In this document: positions 61,531-64,000 of the stretch, one piece after another
Position numbering within the stretch: the stretch's first letter is position 1
Layout of the letters: every line of letters starts with the position of its first letter
Assembly (NCBI GenBank): GCA_016707425.1
Contig: JADJHU010000009.1
Span: 54,066 to 118,065 of the forward strand
Reading direction: 5' to 3'
DNA: 64,000 bases
DNA from: Gammaproteobacteria bacterium
GTDB taxonomy: Bacteria; Pseudomonadota; Gammaproteobacteria; Steroidobacterales; Steroidobacteraceae
Program-made: the position numbers and the translations under genes
The notes under the pieces: model-generated
Databases searched by the model: none
Told to the model about the DNA's origin: nothing
Seen by the model: only the letters and a program-made list of their open reading frames with translations

Positions 61531-62964
61531 ATGCTCCGGCGCACCAAGATCGTTGCGACCCTCGGCCCGGCCACGGACGACGTCGGCACGCTCGCGGCGA
61601 TGGTGCGGGCAGGGCTGAATGTTGCGCGGCTGAACTTCTCCCACGGAGCCCAGGCGGATCATGCACGACGCCTCGCGCTGGTGCGCGAGGCCGAGCGGAA
61701 CACGGGCATCTGCGTGGGCGTGCTCGCGGATCTCGGGGGTCCGAAGATCCGCATCGAGAGCTTCCGTGAAGGCTATGCACACCTCAGCGAAGGCGCCCGC
61801 TTCGTGCTCGACACACAGATGGATCCGAAGGCCGGCACGGCCGAGGCGGTGGGCGTTGCCTACAAGGAGCTGACGCGCGACGTCGCCGCGGGCGACACAC
61901 TGCTGCTTGCCGACGGGCAGATCGTGCTCCATGTCGAGCGGGTCGAAGGGGCACGCATCGAGTGCCGGGTACGGGTCGGTGGCGAGCTCTCTGATCGCAA
62001 GGGCCTGAACCGCGAGGGCGGCGGCATCTCTGCGCCGGCGCTGACCGACAAGGATCGGGAGGACCTCCGCTTCGCGGCAGCCGAGGGTATCGACTACGTC
62101 GCGGTGTCTTTCGCACGCGATGCGGGCGACATCGAGCAGGCCCGCGAGCTGCTGCGCCGTGCGGGCGGTGACGGCCGCATCGTCGCCAAGATCGAGCGTC
62201 ACGAATCCGTGGTGAACCTCCAGGGCATCGTCGAGGCGACGGACGCCATGATGGTGGCCCGGGGCGATCTCGGGGTCGAAATGGGGTACGCCGAGCTCAC
62301 CGGTCTGCAGAAGACCATCATCCACCAGTCGCGCACCCGCAACCGCGCGGTGATCACCGCGACGCAGATGATGGAGTCGATGATCCATAACCCCGTACCG
62401 ACGCGCGCCGAAGTCAGCGACGTGGCGAACGCGGTGATGGACGGGACGGATGCCGTGATGCTCTCGGCGGAAACGGCCGTGGGCAAGTACCCCGTCAAGG
62501 CCGTGCAGGCGATGGCCCAGGTGATCGAGGGTGCGGAGAAATACCAGCTTACCCTCAGCGGGATGCGTCACCGCGCGGAGGGCACCTTCGAGGGCACGGA
62601 GGAGGCGATTGCCATGGCCGTGATGTACACGGCCAATCACATGAAGGTGCGTGCCATCGTGGCGCTCACCGAGTCGGGCACGACGCCATTGCTGATGTCA
62701 CGCATCCGCTCGGACATCCCCGTCTATGCCTTCACGCGCCATACCGGTACGCGCCGCCGTGTGACGTTGTACCGCGGTGTCTACCCCGTGCCGTTCGAGA
62801 TCAGCTCCGGCCGGGACGAGGTGCTCTACGCCTCGATCTTCCAGCGCCTGCTCGAGCTTGAGCTCGTGCATGCGGGCGACCTGGTCATCGTGACCAAGGG
62901 CGAACTCGCGGGGGTATCGGGGGGCACCAACTCGATGCGCATCGTCAGGGTACAGGGCGGCTGA
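61531..62964 (+). CDS. pyk: Pyruvate kinase
   Basis: This pyruvate kinase of about 477 residues starts MLRRTKIVATLGPATDDVG. GTG 61522 would add three residues. Motifs are RLNFSHGAQADH (about 34), the K+/Mg active-site helix KIERHESVVNLQGIVEATDAMMVARGDLGVEM (about 220-250), and TATQMMESMIHNPVPTRAEVSDVANAV. The C-terminal allosteric domain has TESGTTPLLMSRIRSDIP. It completes the glycolytic operon. The PykA-like sequence suggests regulation by sugar phosphates or AMP. Confidence 0.97.
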   Translation: MLRRTKIVATLGPATDDVGTLAAMVRAGLNVARLNFSHGAQADHARRLALVREAERNTGICVGVLADLGGPKIRIESFREGYAHLSEGARFVLDTQMDPKAGTAEAVGVAYKELTRDVAAGDTLLLADGQIVLHVERVEGARIECRVRVGGELSDRKGLNREGGGISAPALTDKDREDLRFAAAEGIDYVAVSFARDAGDIEQARELLRRAGGDGRIVAKIERHESVVNLQGIVEATDAMMVARGDLGVEMGYAELTGLQKTIIHQSRTRNRAVITATQMMESMIHNPVPTRAEVSDVANAVMDGTDAVMLSAETAVGKYPVKAVQAMAQVIEGAEKYQLTLSGMRHRAEGTFEGTEEAIAMAVMYTANHMKVRAIVALTESGTTPLLMSRIRSDIPVYAFTRHTGTRRRVTLYRGVYPVPFEISSGRDEVLYASIFQRLLELELVHAGDLVIVTKGELAGVSGGTNSMRIVRVQGG

Positions 62965-63037
62965 TCGGGCACGTCGTGCGGCACCTGCCCGTGCACACAG
63001 CGTCAGGACTGCATTTTGGAGACTGCGGACTCATCTC

Positions 63038-63886
63038 ATGAACCAGCGCTTCACCGGCACCGACCAGTACATCGCGACTCCGGATCTCGCGCTCTCGGTC
63101 AATGCGGCCATTACCCTGTCACGACCGCTGCTCATCAAGGGCGAACCCGGAACGGGCAAGACACAGCTCGCGCAGGAGATCGCCCGTTCGCTCGGCCGGC
63201 CGCTGCACGAATGGCACGTCAAGTCCACGAGCAAGGCCCAGCAGGGCCTCTACGAGTACGACGCGGTCTCGCGCCTGCGGGATTCCCAGCTCGGTGATCC
63301 GCGCGTGCACGACATCGCCAACTACATCGTCAAGGGCAAGCTCTGGGAGGCCTTCGAGTCGGAGGTGCAGCCGGTGCTGCTCATCGACGAGATCGACAAG
63401 GCGGATATCGAGTTCCCGAACGACCTGCTGCGCGAGCTCGATCGCATGGAGTTCTACGTCTACGAGACCCGCGAGCTCGTGCGCGCCCGGCACCGTCCGG
63501 TCATCGTCATCACGAGCAACAACGAGAAGGAGCTCCCCGACGCCTTTCTCCGTCGCTGCTTCTTCCACTACATCCGCTTCCCGGACCAGGAAACGATGGC
63601 GAAGATCGTCGAGGTGCACTATCCGGGTCTGAAGAAGCATCTGCTGTCCGATGCGCTCGCCGCCTTCTTCCGGCTGCGCGAGACACCGGGCCTCAGGAAG
63701 AAGCCCTCGACCTCCGAGCTCCTCGACTGGATCAAGCTCCTCGTCGCCGAGGACATTCCGCCCGAGTCACTGCGCTCGGACGATCCGAAGAAGGCGATCC
63801 CGCCGCTCTATGGGGCGCTCCTGAAGAACGAGCAGGACGTGCACCTCTTCGAACAGCTGGTATTCCTGCACCGTCGTGCTCGTTAG
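63038..63886 (+). CDS. MoxR family AAA+ ATPase
   Basis: This 282-residue AAA+ ATPase has Walker A KGEPGTGKTQLAQEI (about 32-46), Walker B PVLLIDEIDKADIEF (about 109-123), sensor 1 VITSNNEKELPD, and the lid RLRETPGLRKKPSTSELLDW. MoxR proteins act as chaperones with a VWA-domain partner for metal-cofactor insertion or complex assembly. Here the next gene is CoxE-like and overlaps by 11 bases, the usual MoxR-VWA pair. Confidence 0.95.
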   Translation: MNQRFTGTDQYIATPDLALSVNAAITLSRPLLIKGEPGTGKTQLAQEIARSLGRPLHEWHVKSTSKAQQGLYEYDAVSRLRDSQLGDPRVHDIANYIVKGKLWEAFESEVQPVLLIDEIDKADIEFPNDLLRELDRMEFYVYETRELVRARHRPVIVITSNNEKELPDAFLRRCFFHYIRFPDQETMAKIVEVHYPGLKKHLLSDALAAFFRLRETPGLRKKPSTSELLDWIKLLVAEDIPPESLRSDDPKKAIPPLYGALLKNEQDVHLFEQLVFLHRRAR

Positions 63887-64000
63887 TTTCTTTTTCGACC
63901 TGCGCGCCGCGGGCGTACCCGTCACGCTGACGGAATTCCTGCAGCTCCTGGAAGGGCTGAAGGCGCGGGTCGCGTGGCTTTCGGCCGAGGAGTTCTACTA
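63876..64000 (+). CDS. VWA-domain CoxE-like protein, N-terminus only
   Basis: A frame from GTG 63876 runs off the window. It reads VLVSFFFDLRAAGVPVTLTEFLQLLEGL, then ARVAWLSAEEFY, the usual N-terminus of CoxE-like VWA proteins (SFFxxLRxAGxPVSxxExLxLLxAL). It overlaps moxR by 11 bases. The metal-binding VWA (MIDAS) part lies beyond the window. Confidence 0.8.
   Translation, partial: MLVSFFFDLRAAGVPVTLTEFLQLLEGLKARVAWLSAEEFY

Overview
The window is GC-rich, densely coded chromosomal DNA with no tRNA, rRNA, insertion sequence, prophage or CRISPR array that I can see. Gene content points to a Gram-negative gammaproteobacterium of the Steroidobacterales/Nevskiales/Xanthomonadales kind: TonB-dependent receptors, Kdo transferase next to KdkA-type Kdo kinase, pcm-tolC-waaA linkage, GlnE, PEP-CTERM protein, an hppA/pfp/adk neighbourhood and a proteobacterial SAH riboswitch. 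The lineage is an inference from gene content only.

Region 1 (1-18.7 kb) is accessory catabolism. A TonB-dependent receptor and a TetR regulator read leftward. A rightward operon (3379-8583) follows: a luciferase-like flavin oxidoreductase, a small DUF4346-like protein, a corrinoid protein, an MtmB-type methylamine methyltransferase homologue without pyrrolysine, and two more luciferase-like enzymes. A leftward operon (8641-14429) encodes acyl-CoA dehydrogenase, nitroreductase, SCP2-type thiolase, acyl-CoA ligase and acyltransferase, behind a perfect palindrome next to a second TetR gene. Then come a DUF1134 envelope protein, a class III aminotransferase, an APH-like phosphotransferase and a second TonB-dependent receptor. 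The corrinoid/MtmB/luciferase-like operon is the best candidate for an undescribed pathway: it looks like a B12-dependent demethylation module joined to flavin oxidoreductases, with an unknown substrate and methyl acceptor.

Region 2 (21.3-35.4 kb) is housekeeping and envelope: glnE, a small zinc-finger protein, a VOC protein, a GT9 glycosyltransferase, kdkA-waaA, tolC, pcm, a GGDEF-EAL c-di-GMP protein, msrB, two small proteins and a PEP-CTERM protein.

Region 3 (35.6-49.7 kb) carries the H+-pumping pyrophosphatase, modABC with an SLC13 permease, PPi-type phosphofructokinase with a CBS protein, adenylate kinase with a histone-like basic tail, rnd, mpl, a CPBP protease and cpdA.

Region 4 (49.9-54.3 kb) holds glycosyltransferases and methyltransferases of a surface-polysaccharide type. 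Region 5 (54.3-64 kb) holds ahcY under an SAH riboswitch, metK, the tkt-gap-pgk-pyk central-carbon operon, and a MoxR ATPase followed by the start of a CoxE-like VWA protein.

Four places look like single-base indels in G/C-rich runs: the MtmB/luciferase junction, a compensated pair in the second receptor, the end of tolC, and a GT4 gene. This pattern suggests consensus errors, so reading frames there need checking against raw reads.
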